From Carpediemonas membranifera (lineage: Eukaryota > Fornicata): a stretch of DNA of 64,000 nt. Made by a program: the position numbers and the translations under genes. Positions 27,950-37,241 of this stretch are shown piece by piece (the stretch's first letter is position 1; every line of letters starts with the position of its first letter). The stretch spans positions 248,001 to 312,000 of the forward strand of contig JAHDYR010000025.1 in assembly GCA_019828565.1 (NCBI GenBank). Reading direction: 5' to 3'. The notes beneath the pieces are model-generated. The model had not been told where the DNA came from. It was given only the letters and a program-made list of their open reading frames with translations, and ran no database searches.

Positions 27950-29155
27950 ATGGAAGGCTACAGCTCCACTATGATTAACGGGACGCGGTTCACTGTGCCA
28001 TCCCGCTACCAGGTCGTTCGAGCTCTAGGCCACGGCGCCTATGGCGTTGTTTGCTTGGCAAAAGACACGATTACGGGCGAAAACGTCGCCATCAAGAAGA
28101 TTGCGCGCCTCTTTGTTCGTTAGATGTTCCCTTATTACCCAGGATCACGTTATCGACACGAAGCGGGCCCTTCGCGAGCTCCGCATTCTCTCGCACTTCA
28201 GCCACCAGAATATTATCGAGCTGAAGGACATGTACGCCGCCCCCGCCCAGTCCCCTCTCACACAGCATTATTATCGGCAATGAGGAGGACTTCGAGGACC
28301 TGTACGTCATCACGGACCTCATGGACACCGACATGCACCAGATCATCTCGTCCAGCCAGTCCCTGTCCGAGGAGCACATCTGTTCGTCACCCCGCTCCAC
28401 GTCACACAGCATACTTCATGTACCAGCTCCTGCATGCTCTGCACTACACCCACAGCGCACACATCATCCACCGCGACCTGAAGCCCTCCAACATCCTCCT
28501 CAACAGCAACTGTGACCTCAAACTGTGCGACTTTGGCCTAGCCAGACACCGTGACGAGGAGAACGACGAACAGGGCAAGTACATCCTCACGGAGTACGTC
28601 GCCACCAGATGGTACCGCGCCCCCGAGATCATTTGCGGCTGGAAGCACTACCACGGCTGTGTCGACGTCTGGAGCGTCGGCTGCATCTTCGCCGAGCTCC
28701 TCCAACGCCGCCCACTCTTTGCGGGCAAGGACTACCTCAAACAGCTCCACCTCATCATGGACGTCACAGGGACGCCGGACGACGCGCAGATCAAGGGGAT
28801 AGCGTCCAGCAGGGCTAGGGCATACCTCAAAAGCTTGCCGCCCAAGCGGGGCATCCCAATCAAGCACCTCTTGCCGAAAGCCTCTCCCGAGGCCGTCGAC
28901 CTCCTCAACAGGATGCTTACGTTCAACCCGATGGACCGGATAACGGTGGAGGAGGCGCTCAAGCACCCGTTCATCACCTCCGTGCACATTAAGGGGGCAG
29001 GGGCGACGTACACCGGCCCCGAGATCGAGTTCGAGTTCGACGACGGCAACATCGAGCTGACGAAGCCCCTGCTGCGGCAGTACATCTTCAGGGAGTACGT
29101 CAAGTTCCAACAGTCGATGAAGAAGGGGGCGACGGGCATGAGCCACACACTGTAA
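27950..29155 (+). CDS. MAP kinase, TEY activation loop, three tiny introns
   Basis: Exons are 27950-28114, 28143-28231, 28266-28381 and 28410-29155, giving 371 residues. Splicing yields an intact kinase: glycine loop GHGAYGVV, catalytic Lys in VAIKKI, the helix TKRALRELRIL, then LKDIIIIGNEEDFEDLYVI across intron 2. Intron 3 joins LSEEHI to SYFMYQLLHAL. The catalytic loop HRDLKPSN, the DFG, the activation motif TEYVATRWYRAPE and the MAPK insert are all present. TEY makes it ERK-like (dual phosphorylation on Thr and Tyr). An in-frame open stretch upstream of 27950 is ignored because kinase homology begins after ATG 27950. The stop codon lies within TGTAAAC. Confidence 0.93.
28115..28142 (+). 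other. Spliceosomal intron, 28 nt (MAPK, first)
   Basis: Donor GTTCGT, acceptor ATTACCCAG, phase 0. An in-frame TAG inside the intron proves that it must be removed. Confidence 0.93.
28232..28265 (+). other. Spliceosomal intron, 34 nt (MAPK, second)
   Basis: Donor GTACGC, acceptor CTCACACAG, phase 2. Removal restores the kinase frame. Confidence 0.92.
28382..28409 (+). other. Spliceosomal intron, 28 nt (MAPK, third)
   Basis: Donor GTTCGT, acceptor GTCACACAG, phase 1. Removal joins two conserved helices. Confidence 0.92.
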
Positions 29156-29215
29156 ACAATTATCGGGGCAGGGGATGACCATGCTTGGTTTATCTAAGTC
29201 TATGTAACATATCTA

Positions 29216-30088
29216 TCAGACGAACGCCGCGCTCTCGGCCAGCCCATGCCGTACCGACACGAGCCAGTGCTTCGTCCGAGTCACGGCCGCACCCTCCACC
29301 TCCGTCAGGGGGCGGGTGGTCAGTCCGTTCGCCTGGATGCTGGAGAGCACGTCGTACAGGATACCGACGTCCCTATAGAGCTGCGTGTTCGCGGGCGGGG
29401 CGCCGAGTGTCATGGCTCCTTGCGGGTGAAGCACGGGGCCGGGCTGGGCTGAGAGAGCAGAGGCCGCCAGGGGGACTACGCTAGGGCCGAAGGAACCCGC
29501 GGTGTACAGTGCCGGGGGGAGCTCGGCCCCGGTGGTGGAGAAGGGCGCCAGGGCGGCGGGGCTGTCAATCGGCAGGGGCTCGGACGCCACTACGGGGGGC
29601 GGGACGGTCAAATCCTCGCCATCTGGTACAATTCCGACCTCAGCGGCCGCCATGTTCAGCCGGGTGGCCTCAGTCTCCCGGACCCGGACCACGGCCTTGC
29701 GGAAGGTCTGCACGGCGCCCAGGTTTTGCTCGGGGAACATCTCGTTGTACTCTGCCTTCAGTCCGGGGATGTCTGAGCCCGCTATGGGCTCTGCTACCCC
29801 GAGGTGCTTCCGCATGAGGAACTCGAGCACTGTTTGATCCCGGGGCTCTCGGGGCTTCGGACCGCGTTTCACTTTGCGCAGGGTGCCATTGTGTGCTGCT
29901 GTAACCCATCTAGTGAGGCTTTCTTTTCTGATATGTGGGTTTTTGGCCAGTGTTGCTTCGAGGCCATCGCGTTCAACCTCCTCTACGTGGTGAAGCTTCT
30001 CCTCGAATGAGAAAACTCTCCGTTTCCCTTTAGGTCCATGTCGGGTCTCGAATACGGGCTCGGCACCTGCTCGCAAGCCCGGATCCAT
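29216..30088 (-). CDS. Putative HTH DNA-binding protein (Brinker/CENP-B/transposase-like helix-turn-helix)
   Basis: The 290-residue product starts at ATG 30088. A basic segment KGKRRVFSFEEKLHHVEEVE leads into helices of the type used by psq/CENP-B and transposase HTH domains: an EEK.H.V...E helix, then a recognition-like helix KESLTRWVTAAHNG and the basic linker RKVKRGPKPREPRDQ. The C-terminal two-thirds is Pro/Ala/Leu-rich, apart from a final helical region. No transposase catalytic residues or flanking inverted repeats are visible. It may be a transcription factor or a domesticated transposase fragment. It converges with the MAPK gene, the stops being only about 60 bases apart. Confidence 0.55.
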   Translation of the reverse strand: MDPGLRAGAEPVFETRHGPKGKRRVFSFEEKLHHVEEVERDGLEATLAKNPHIRKESLTRWVTAAHNGTLRKVKRGPKPREPRDQTVLEFLMRKHLGVAEPIAGSDIPGLKAEYNEMFPEQNLGAVQTFRKAVVRVRETEATRLNMAAAEVGIVPDGEDLTVPPPVVASEPLPIDSPAALAPFSTTGAELPPALYTAGSFGPSVVPLAASALSAQPGPVLHPQGAMTLGAPPANTQLYRDVGILYDVLSSIQANGLTTRPLTEVEGAAVTRTKHWLVSVRHGLAESAAFV

Positions 30089-30313
30089 GTGCAAGCGGAG
30101 AGTGTGTTGATGACTGACCCAAGTCGAAGGCGACAAGGCGTCCTCAGTAGCACACTGTCGCTGTGTGAGCACAGTACGCTGCAGTAAAGATGGCCCGACC
30201 TTTGTTTTCGTTTTCGATACACGTTTCGCCAAGACCTTGACGCTCTCGTTCACAGATTGTCAGAGCACCGGTTTACCTGAACTAAAGGGATCAACTGCAG
30301 ACCACACGCGCGT

Positions 30314-31655
30314 TTACAACATCTCGGCGTCCATTGCAACGGAGAGCCGCTCCCCCAGCCCCGCCCGCGTGTCTGCGTCGGCCACCTGGCACCGCTGCAG
30401 CACCGTCATCAGTGTGCTCTCGATCGTGGGGAACGCCTTCGACCCTAAGAACCGGGGGCAGGGCTTGAGCTTGCCCTTGTCCAGCAGGTCCGGCAGCAGT
30501 GGTACTAGGTCCGCATTGACGCTGCTCTCGCCAAACCGACCCACGACGAGCAGGGCACCGTAGAACCCGTCCCGCGGCCCGGCGAGCAGGGCCTCTCTGA
30601 CGAATTCAAAGGCGGACTCCTGCATTTTCGGGTACTTCCCGCCGTACTGGAAGAGCACCTCCGCCAGCATCTTGGCGGCCTCCTCCCTGACGTCTCGGCC
30701 GGTGATGTCCTCGGGATCGTACGGCCCCAGCGTCTCGGTGACAACCATCGTGACCAGTGCGGGCAGCACCTCCTGCAGGCTCGACTCCAGTGGGGGCCTT
30801 AGCGACGAGTTGGCCCAGACGGCCGCGAGGAGGCTACAGGCAGCCCTAATGGGGAACAGGTCGTCCGCGAGGTTCTTCATGATCGTCGCCAGGGCCTCTC
30901 TGACGATGAACGGGACGCTGTCCGACACGCGGTGCGTCCTCAACTCCGCACAGAGCTTGGGCAGCGCCGCCTCGACCTCAGCCCGCTTGGACTCGTCCGC
31001 AAGAGGCTTGAGCGCGTCCTTCACGCGATGCAGGAACTCCTGGGACACCTGCGGCATGACCCGCGCCCTGTGGAGGATGTACGACAGCCCGTGCTCGGCG
31101 TCCGTCAGCGCCCCCCGGGCCCCCTGGGTCACGGGCGGGTTCGCGTCAAAGTCCTCGGGCAGGATGGTCTCGACAATGTCGTTCTGTGCCCGCTCTAGGG
31201 CCTCGACGGAGACGTTCTCGTTCGTGGCGGGCATCTTTCCCGTCACCGCGAGCCAGTGGACTGATAGAGATGGCTCCGCAGGACGCCGCGGGTCTGAATT
31301 GAGCAGCTCGTTGATGTTGACGACGTCGTCTGCCACACAGTACGTATCCCCGTTCCCGATCGTGCGGTAGCGGGATGAGCGGGATGATGGTCCCAACACA
31401 ACGTTCATATTGCGGGTCTTCAAAGCTTCGTTCACATCGTCAGCAGTTAGCTTGTTGTCTGGTGACTGGTACGCAAAGCGCCGTGCAAGCTGTATGAATA
31501 GGCGCAGAGAAACGAACGGAAAGGACATTCGCCAGCCGGAACTGAAGCTCGTCTGCCATAATAGACGCAACAGCGTCGTCTAGCTCTGTAGGAATAAACT
31601 CAGACGAAACATTCTGAGCTAGCGCCGTAAGCGCGACGCTCCTGTGGCTGGACAT
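30314..31655 (-). CDS. TAF6: TFIID subunit TAF6, one intron
   Basis: Exons are 31518-31655 and 30314-31489, giving 437 residues. Splicing completes the N-terminal histone fold: IPTELDDAVASIMADELQFR, NVLS joined to LARRFAYQSPDNKL, then TADDVNEALKTRNMNVVLG. The TAF6 linker follows (DDVVNINELL, HWLAVTGKMP). The C-terminal HEAT-like domain (LTDAEHGLSYILHRARVMPQ, then VREALATIMKNLADDLFPIR) matches TAF6C. TAF6 pairs with TAF9 in TFIID/SAGA. The exon lengths fit the histone-fold helix exactly. A TAAACTGC element lies 12 bases upstream of ATG 31655. Unusual short repeats occur further upstream (31712-31742). Confidence 0.93.
31490..31517 (-). other. Spliceosomal intron, 28 nt (TAF6)
   Basis: Donor GTTCGT, acceptor TTCATACAG, phase 0. 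Its removal gives a histone-fold helix of normal length. Confidence 0.92.
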
Positions 31656-31667
31656 GGCTATCACGGT

Positions 31668-31675
31668 GCAGTTTA
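31668..31675 (-). promoter_or_regulatory. TAAACTGC-type upstream element (TAF6)
   Basis: On the gene strand TAAACTGC ends 12 bases before the ATG at 31655. Confidence 0.5.
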
Positions 31676-31711
31676 TGTCAAGACAACGAACGTTGTGACG
31701 CCCCCACTGGA

Positions 31712-31742
31712 CAGTGTACAGTGTACACGCAGTGTACAGTGC
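31712..31742. repeat. Short AGTGTACA repeat cluster
   Basis: Three copies of AGTGTACA occur within about 30 bases, overlapping the palindrome GTGTACAC. A 6-bp inverted repeat ACAACG/CGTTGT lies just before it at 31683-31696. The cluster is upstream of TAF6 and downstream of the RCC1-like gene. Confidence 0.6.
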
Positions 31743-31776
31743 ACGCGCATCTGCCGACAGAGATCCGCTTCATCAC

Positions 31777-33447
31777 TCAGATTGAATCATGAGCAGCCGC
31801 AGTCCAGATACTAGTCTTGACAGGCTCTGGAATGGTTCCTGGGGTAGACAAAGACCAAGGCCACAAATCCACCGGGATGAGATCGAAACCAGGGTGCGAT
31901 GGGGGTTTGCACTCGACAGCCACGACTGTGCCCCCGCGTCGAGACACCTCAAACCACTGCCCCGAAGAGTTCCGCATAATAGCAACACCGGGGCTGGGGG
32001 AAGAGAAGGATGCTGCCTCAAACGGAACTTCCAGCCAGCGTTCGTGCGCCCACTGCATCGTCCTCCCCTCACTGACCCAGACGACGACGTCGCACTCGCA
32101 GAAAACAGCCTTGACTCTCTCTAAGAGCCTGAGCGGGGTGACCTTGCGTAACACACCGGTCCTACCCCGCCCGGGCAGCACACCGGAGGCAGCAAGAGTG
32201 TGGCTGACCCGGCCAACATACAGCAGCCGGTGGTTGCTTAGGAATGTGTTGAATGATCGACTCCGACTTATGATACGATCGACTGAAAATGGGAGCTCCT
32301 CGAAGCCAGTCATATCGTTCCTGTGCCCGAGTCCCAGCTGGCCGTCGTAGTTGTCACCACTGATCACCTGCTGGTCGCCCATGGAGAGGATGACGGTGTC
32401 GAATGCATGCATGATATGATCTGGGACAAAGCCAGCGGGCACGGCGACTGGGTGGAACCGCCAGCTGTTCGCGCCGACAAACCACATTGCGCAGCTTCCA
32501 CTCATGACAGTCTCGACCGGGGTGAGTATAAACGTTTGCGCTCCTTCCATTGACACGTCAGTCACCATCCTGTGCTTCTCCCAGTCGGTCAGGCTGGCCT
32601 CGAGCTCGGTGACCTTGGGGCAGGCGGTGAAGGTGAGGCGGGTCGGGTCGACGAAGTCAGATGACTTGGACCCCAGTTGACGCATTAAGTTGTATCCCCA
32701 GCCCCACAAACCCTTGGGCGTCCTGGCGATGTGTGTGACCTCGTTGCTGTAGACCTCGAGAGCCCTGGGCATTCTGGCCCTGGTGAGGGCTGCGTGCTTG
32801 GCAGCGTAGAGCATGAAGAGTCGGCCCATGTACATGCGGTGGTGGTAGCAACTGCCTATTCCCGTGAACTGATAGCTCTCGCCGTCCTTCTCGGCGACGT
32901 TCAGTGTGAAGAAGAACTTGCGGCAGAGGAACCAGAGGCACTTGGCCTCGGGAGCGAGAGCGTTGCGGATCTTGTCGTGCATCTCGGTCCCGTCTGGCTC
33001 ATGCTCTTGAGCCTCCTTCGGCACCCTGTCCTCGAGGTCGGGGTTGGCCCCGCCACCCATGAGACACGCCCACACCGCACCCTGGTTGAGCGTGTGCAGG
33101 GCGACCGGGAGCTCCTCGCCATCCGCGAGCTCGAGGTTCATGGACAGCGGGGGGGCGCTGGTGATGATCGATTGGGCGCGGTCGAGGAGGGTTTGCGCGG
33201 ATGGTTCGAGAGGGGGGATCTTGGAGAGCGTGGCGATGAGGGATTCGAGAGAAGTGGTGCTCGCTGGTATCGTGATGCTCTTTAAGTTCTTGATCGGTGG
33301 TATTTGCTCGTCGAAGTGTCTGGAGTAGGCATGTTCGAGCAACGAGGGGATGTCCCCGGGGATGGAGGCCGTTACAGAGAGCGAAAGACTGATTGCAGAG
33401 ATAAGTGCGTCTCTAACAGCAACTAGCGCGGAATCAGCGCTGCTCAT
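31777..33447 (-). CDS. RCC1-like repeat protein with novel N-terminal module, paralogue 2
   Basis: This is an intact 556-residue member of the three-gene family. The N-terminal module has ASIPGDIPSLLEHAY, LSMNLEL, LHTLNQGAVWACLM, GGGANPDLE, then LWFLCRKFFFTLNVAEKDG and HHRMYMGRLF. RCC1-like repeats follow (GLWGWGYNLMRQLG and NYDGQLGLGHRNDMTGFEEL), with a long linker containing TFILTPVETVMSG. RCC1 repeats form beta-propellers used as GEFs or scaffolds; here only two or three repeats are recognisable. The N-terminal module matches nothing that I know. No signal peptide or membrane helix is seen. It shares the same motif order with the genes at 16.5 and 57 kb. Confidence 0.8.
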   Translation of the reverse strand: MSSADSALVAVRDALISAISLSLSVTASIPGDIPSLLEHAYSRHFDEQIPPIKNLKSITIPASTTSLESLIATLSKIPPLEPSAQTLLDRAQSIITSAPPLSMNLELADGEELPVALHTLNQGAVWACLMGGGANPDLEDRVPKEAQEHEPDGTEMHDKIRNALAPEAKCLWFLCRKFFFTLNVAEKDGESYQFTGIGSCYHHRMYMGRLFMLYAAKHAALTRARMPRALEVYSNEVTHIARTPKGLWGWGYNLMRQLGSKSSDFVDPTRLTFTACPKVTELEASLTDWEKHRMVTDVSMEGAQTFILTPVETVMSGSCAMWFVGANSWRFHPVAVPAGFVPDHIMHAFDTVILSMGDQQVISGDNYDGQLGLGHRNDMTGFEELPFSVDRIISRSRSFNTFLSNHRLLYVGRVSHTLAASGVLPGRGRTGVLRKVTPLRLLERVKAVFCECDVVVWVSEGRTMQWAHERWLEVPFEAASFSSPSPGVAIMRNSSGQWFEVSRRGGTVVAVECKPPSHPGFDLIPVDLWPWSLSTPGTIPEPVKTSIWTAAAHDSI

Positions 33448-33617
33448 TGCTTTCAGGGCTCGTTTTGGTCGATGCCAAAACTATGACTTTCGATCTCGCG
33501 GTCGCCCTTGCTGAGAGACCGCCGGCCAGGCAGGCGCTGGAACCGATGAGCGTTCCATGGCGGCGTGTGATCCGCATGTTCGCCACCCAACAGATCGAAA
33601 ATTGTGTTTAATGCTTC

Positions 33618-36600
33618 TTAACCGGAAAGGATACCTTCGAGCTTTGTATCATAGGGAGCTCCGAGCTGCCTCAGCTTCTGAGAGGCCTCGGTCAGCGCGG
33701 CCTGCCCGTCCTGGCTCTGCTGGCACTGGAAGAGGACGGCCCGCATCCCCGCGGACAGTTCCGGGTCATACGGCTTCGTGTCAGACGTGCCGTACGCCTT
33801 GACGAACAGCTCGACGACCTTGGCGAGGGCCTGCGGGGTCCCGACTACGGCGGGCTCGTTGTTGTTGACGAGCTCAAGCAGCAGCTTGTTGGCGTACGCG
33901 ATCTCCTCGTCATCCTTCGTGAGCGGCAGGGCGTCGAACCAGCCCGCCAGCAGCTGCGACCGGTCGAAGAGTCCGTTGATGCTCGACAGCTCCTGGGAGC
34001 ACGCGATGCGGGCGATGCAGTTATACGCGTTGTCGTTGACCACCGCCTCACGGGCGCCGGTGTTGATTTGCGCCAGGCAGGCGTTGATGAGGTCGCTGCA
34101 CACGTCGACAACATATCGGGGCAGGTGCGTCGCCGCGAGACCGAGCAGGGAGAACGCGAGCTGCTTGAGGTTGGCCTTGCTCGTGTGGTCGTTGACCTTC
34201 TCGAGGGCGAAACGGATGGCGTTGCTGGCATGCCCGAGGGCGTTCTTATCGGTGTTGGCGTACTGGATCAGCGCCGAGCAGACGACGAGCCCGCTGGTCT
34301 GCATGTTCGACGAGTGGGCGAACCACTGTTTGAGGTGGTTGTCCAGGTATGTGTGGAAACGCTTGTTTGGCTTGAGCTTCGACCCGGAGGGGATCTTGAC
34401 CTGCATCACGTCCGTGCCAAAGTGCTCAAACAGCGCCATGTAAAGCGCCGCAACCTCAGCCACGAGGGAGTCGACCTCCTCCTGGACCTGCTCGAGCTGC
34501 TCCGCTTGGTCGGCCTGATCGTATAGCTCGCCGCGGTCGACGTCCTGGGCCTCCTGGAGGAGGATGCGGCAGAGGCTGTTGCATTCCTCGCCGACAGAGC
34601 AGAGCATCGGCAGTGCGTTCTTGACAACGTCGAGGTCGTGACCCTTGTTGACGATGCGCACAAGGCCCGAGATCTGCGCCTCGATGGCCTCCATCATGCT
34701 TTCGTCGTTGAACATCTCCACGATACCGTCGAGGCAGTGCTTCAGGGCCGCCGAGACGTCTTGGCCGGTGTGTTTGTTGACGAAGCAGAGTACGACGCCG
34801 ATGGCCGACACGAGAGTGGCAGCCTCGGCGCGGGCTTCGTCAGAGTGCAGGTAGCCGCTCTTCTCCTCGGCGATGGACATGGCCTGCTCCGTGTAGCCCA
34901 TGCAGGCGGCGGGGCACTGCCTGAAGATGATGCCGATCGCCCGCATGGCGGAGACGATGTCGTCGATGATGGCAGAGGGAGAGTAGTATCTCTCACCACC
35001 GATCTCGATGATGTCGTTCTCCTCGGCCCCGGGCGGGATGGTCGTCGTCAGTTGGGCCGACTGCACGGCAGTCTGAAGGAGCTGCGGCATGACCTTCGGG
35101 ACGAAGTCGCTGAAGCCCTCCTTGAGAGCCCTGGCGAGCCCGCTGAACCCGCTGTGGAAGTACTGGGTGATGTCGTCGGACCCGTCTCCCGTGGCGACGA
35201 GCAGGCCTTGTTCGGATTGCTGCATCAGCACGGCCATCACTGCCTGGGCGTCGGCGAGGAAGCGCTCGCGGCCGGCGGTGAGGCCGATGTTGGTGATGGT
35301 GGTGATGGCGCGGGCCCGGATGGCGGCGTCCTCGGGGGCGGTAGAGACCGTGAGCACGTTGATCAGACCGGGCATGAAGCTGGCGTAGTAGGCGCGGAAC
35401 TCGTCGCTGGCGCACACGGCGACGTCGCCGACGGTGGAGAGCGCCTGCATACGGCAGAGGCGGCGGGCCGAACCGAGCATGTTGGCGAGGTTCTCGAGGA
35501 TGCGGGGCAGGAAGGGCTTGAGCACCTCGGCATCGGAGTCGAGGCAGAAGTTCGAGATGGCGGCGATGGCGTGTGCCTTAACGCGGTCGGTCTCCTCGGG
35601 GTTGGAGACCATCTGGATGAACATCTCGAGGACGCGGCCGGTGAACTCAGGAGAGTGCATGATGTCGGGAAGGTCCGATGCCATGTGGCCGAGCGAGTTC
35701 ATGCAGGCCCAACGGACACGGGGGTGGGGGTCCTTACGGGCTGCGTCGATCATGCCGATGAGCTGCTCAACGTGCTCGGGCGTGATGACGCGCTCCATAC
35801 CCTCAGCGACGATTCCGACCGTCATAATGCCGGCGTGGCGGTACTTCCAGTCGTCGTTGTGGCTGAACTGAGGTAGGACGTCGAACAGCACGGGAAGGAG
35901 AAGCTGGCCGCCGATGGCAATGGCCACAGAGTCGACAGCGGTCTCGGCCATCTCGATGGGGGAGCCTTGCTCGAAGCCCTCGTCCATCTGGTCGGGGTCG
36001 TCGGTGGTCAGCCAGCCGTCGATATCGTCGTCCAGCTCGGTCATGAACGTCATGAGCGTTGGGAAGAACGTCTGCACGAAGTTGGGAACCTCGCGCATCA
36101 TGCGGGGAGCGCTGGTGCAGAGGGCCACACCGAGCTCGACAGCGCCGGACCGGATCTCCTGGATGACGTCGGGGGTCGTGATGATCTGCAGGATCATGTT
36201 GGCGACGTCGGCCGCGTGGGAGCGGTATATGAGGGGTTGGGACGACCCGAGCTCGACCATGTGGTTCAGGATCTCGCGGGAGCGGTACTCGTCGCCGCTG
36301 CCGATGAAGCCGCCGAGAGCGGAGGCCATGGGAGGGATGAGAACGGTGTACCGCTCTACGTGCTCCTCCTCGACGGTCTCGATGATGTTCTGGGTAGCCA
36401 GAGATGCGTTGAGGCGCACATCGCCGTCAGGATGCTGCACACCCGACGAAAGGGCATGGATGAGGCCGGCGTGGTACTCGGGGCCGCGGTTGCTCGAGAG
36501 GATGTGGTGGAAGTAATACTGGAGCTTCGCAGTGACGATGAGCGCGGTCTCGGTGATGGGGGCGGACGTGGCGTTCATCGCCTCGAGCACACTCATGATG

Positions 36601-37016
36601 GTAACGACGCTGTTGACGAGGATGGTGGACTCGATGCCGTCGATAGAGATGGCCAGGTTGACGCATGAAATGTACAGCTCGGCGATGGGCTTGGCGAACA
36701 CGTGGTCAAGGGCACCGGAGTTGAGCACCTCGACGAGGAACGTCATGATCTTCTCGATCATCGGACGCATGCGGTCCTTCTCGTTGGCGAGCTCGGCACC
36801 CTCCCAGTTCTTCCTGCTAAGGTTGCCAAGGAGACGACGAAGATGGACAAGGACAAGGCGACGAACATTCAGATCGCCGTCGGACAAAAGCATCACGAGT
36901 GCTTCGACGAACTGAAGGGGAGCAACTTGAGAAAGCTGACGCTCGGCCTCACCAACCTTGTTTCCATCCAAGGTATCCAGGAGCAGCGCTCTAACCTGAG
37001 CAGCGACCGAGTCCAT
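33618..37016 (-). CDS. IPO5: Importin-5 / karyopherin beta-3 (IPO5-like)
   Basis: The 1132-residue protein is a HEAT-repeat solenoid of the size usual for IPO5/Kap121 (about 1100). The N-terminus carries VRRLVLVHLRRLLGNLSRKNWEG, an importin N-terminal pattern. The middle has HNDDWKYRHAGIMTVGIVAEGM and HPRVRWACMNSLGHMASDLP, the IPO5-type repeats. An acidic loop (TELDDDIDGWLTTDDPDQMDE) precedes them. IPO5 carries ribosomal proteins and histones into the nucleus under Ran control. I start at MDSVAAQ (37016); an in-frame GTG codon lies six codons upstream. No introns are evident. Confidence 0.9.
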   Translation of the reverse strand: MDSVAAQVRALLLDTLDGNKVGEAERQLSQVAPLQFVEALVMLLSDGDLNVRRLVLVHLRRLLGNLSRKNWEGAELANEKDRMRPMIEKIMTFLVEVLNSGALDHVFAKPIAELYISCVNLAISIDGIESTILVNSVVTIMSVLEAMNATSAPITETALIVTAKLQYYFHHILSSNRGPEYHAGLIHALSSGVQHPDGDVRLNASLATQNIIETVEEEHVERYTVLIPPMASALGGFIGSGDEYRSREILNHMVELGSSQPLIYRSHAADVANMILQIITTPDVIQEIRSGAVELGVALCTSAPRMMREVPNFVQTFFPTLMTFMTELDDDIDGWLTTDDPDQMDEGFEQGSPIEMAETAVDSVAIAIGGQLLLPVLFDVLPQFSHNDDWKYRHAGIMTVGIVAEGMERVITPEHVEQLIGMIDAARKDPHPRVRWACMNSLGHMASDLPDIMHSPEFTGRVLEMFIQMVSNPEETDRVKAHAIAAISNFCLDSDAEVLKPFLPRILENLANMLGSARRLCRMQALSTVGDVAVCASDEFRAYYASFMPGLINVLTVSTAPEDAAIRARAITTITNIGLTAGRERFLADAQAVMAVLMQQSEQGLLVATGDGSDDITQYFHSGFSGLARALKEGFSDFVPKVMPQLLQTAVQSAQLTTTIPPGAEENDIIEIGGERYYSPSAIIDDIVSAMRAIGIIFRQCPAACMGYTEQAMSIAEEKSGYLHSDEARAEAATLVSAIGVVLCFVNKHTGQDVSAALKHCLDGIVEMFNDESMMEAIEAQISGLVRIVNKGHDLDVVKNALPMLCSVGEECNSLCRILLQEAQDVDRGELYDQADQAEQLEQVQEEVDSLVAEVAALYMALFEHFGTDVMQVKIPSGSKLKPNKRFHTYLDNHLKQWFAHSSNMQTSGLVVCSALIQYANTDKNALGHASNAIRFALEKVNDHTSKANLKQLAFSLLGLAATHLPRYVVDVCSDLINACLAQINTGAREAVVNDNAYNCIARIACSQELSSINGLFDRSQLLAGWFDALPLTKDDEEIAYANKLLLELVNNNEPAVVGTPQALAKVVELFVKAYGTSDTKPYDPELSAGMRAVLFQCQQSQDGQAALTEASQKLRQLGAPYDTKLEGILSG

Positions 37017-37241
37017 AGACAATGCGGGCTTCACTTATTTTTTATTGGTCAGATTTGACACATTTTGACGGAAAGCAGTATCCAGAAGCGCCCTGTAACG
37101 CTACAGTCCCAGCACAGCTGCTGCATCATATTGCCATGAATACCGTTGCACTCTACTGGTCGACTCGGAGTGACTGGAGCTACAGTGACTCAATCGATGG
37201 TCCACACAGCAATAAGAGATATTTACCCAGATAACGCTACC

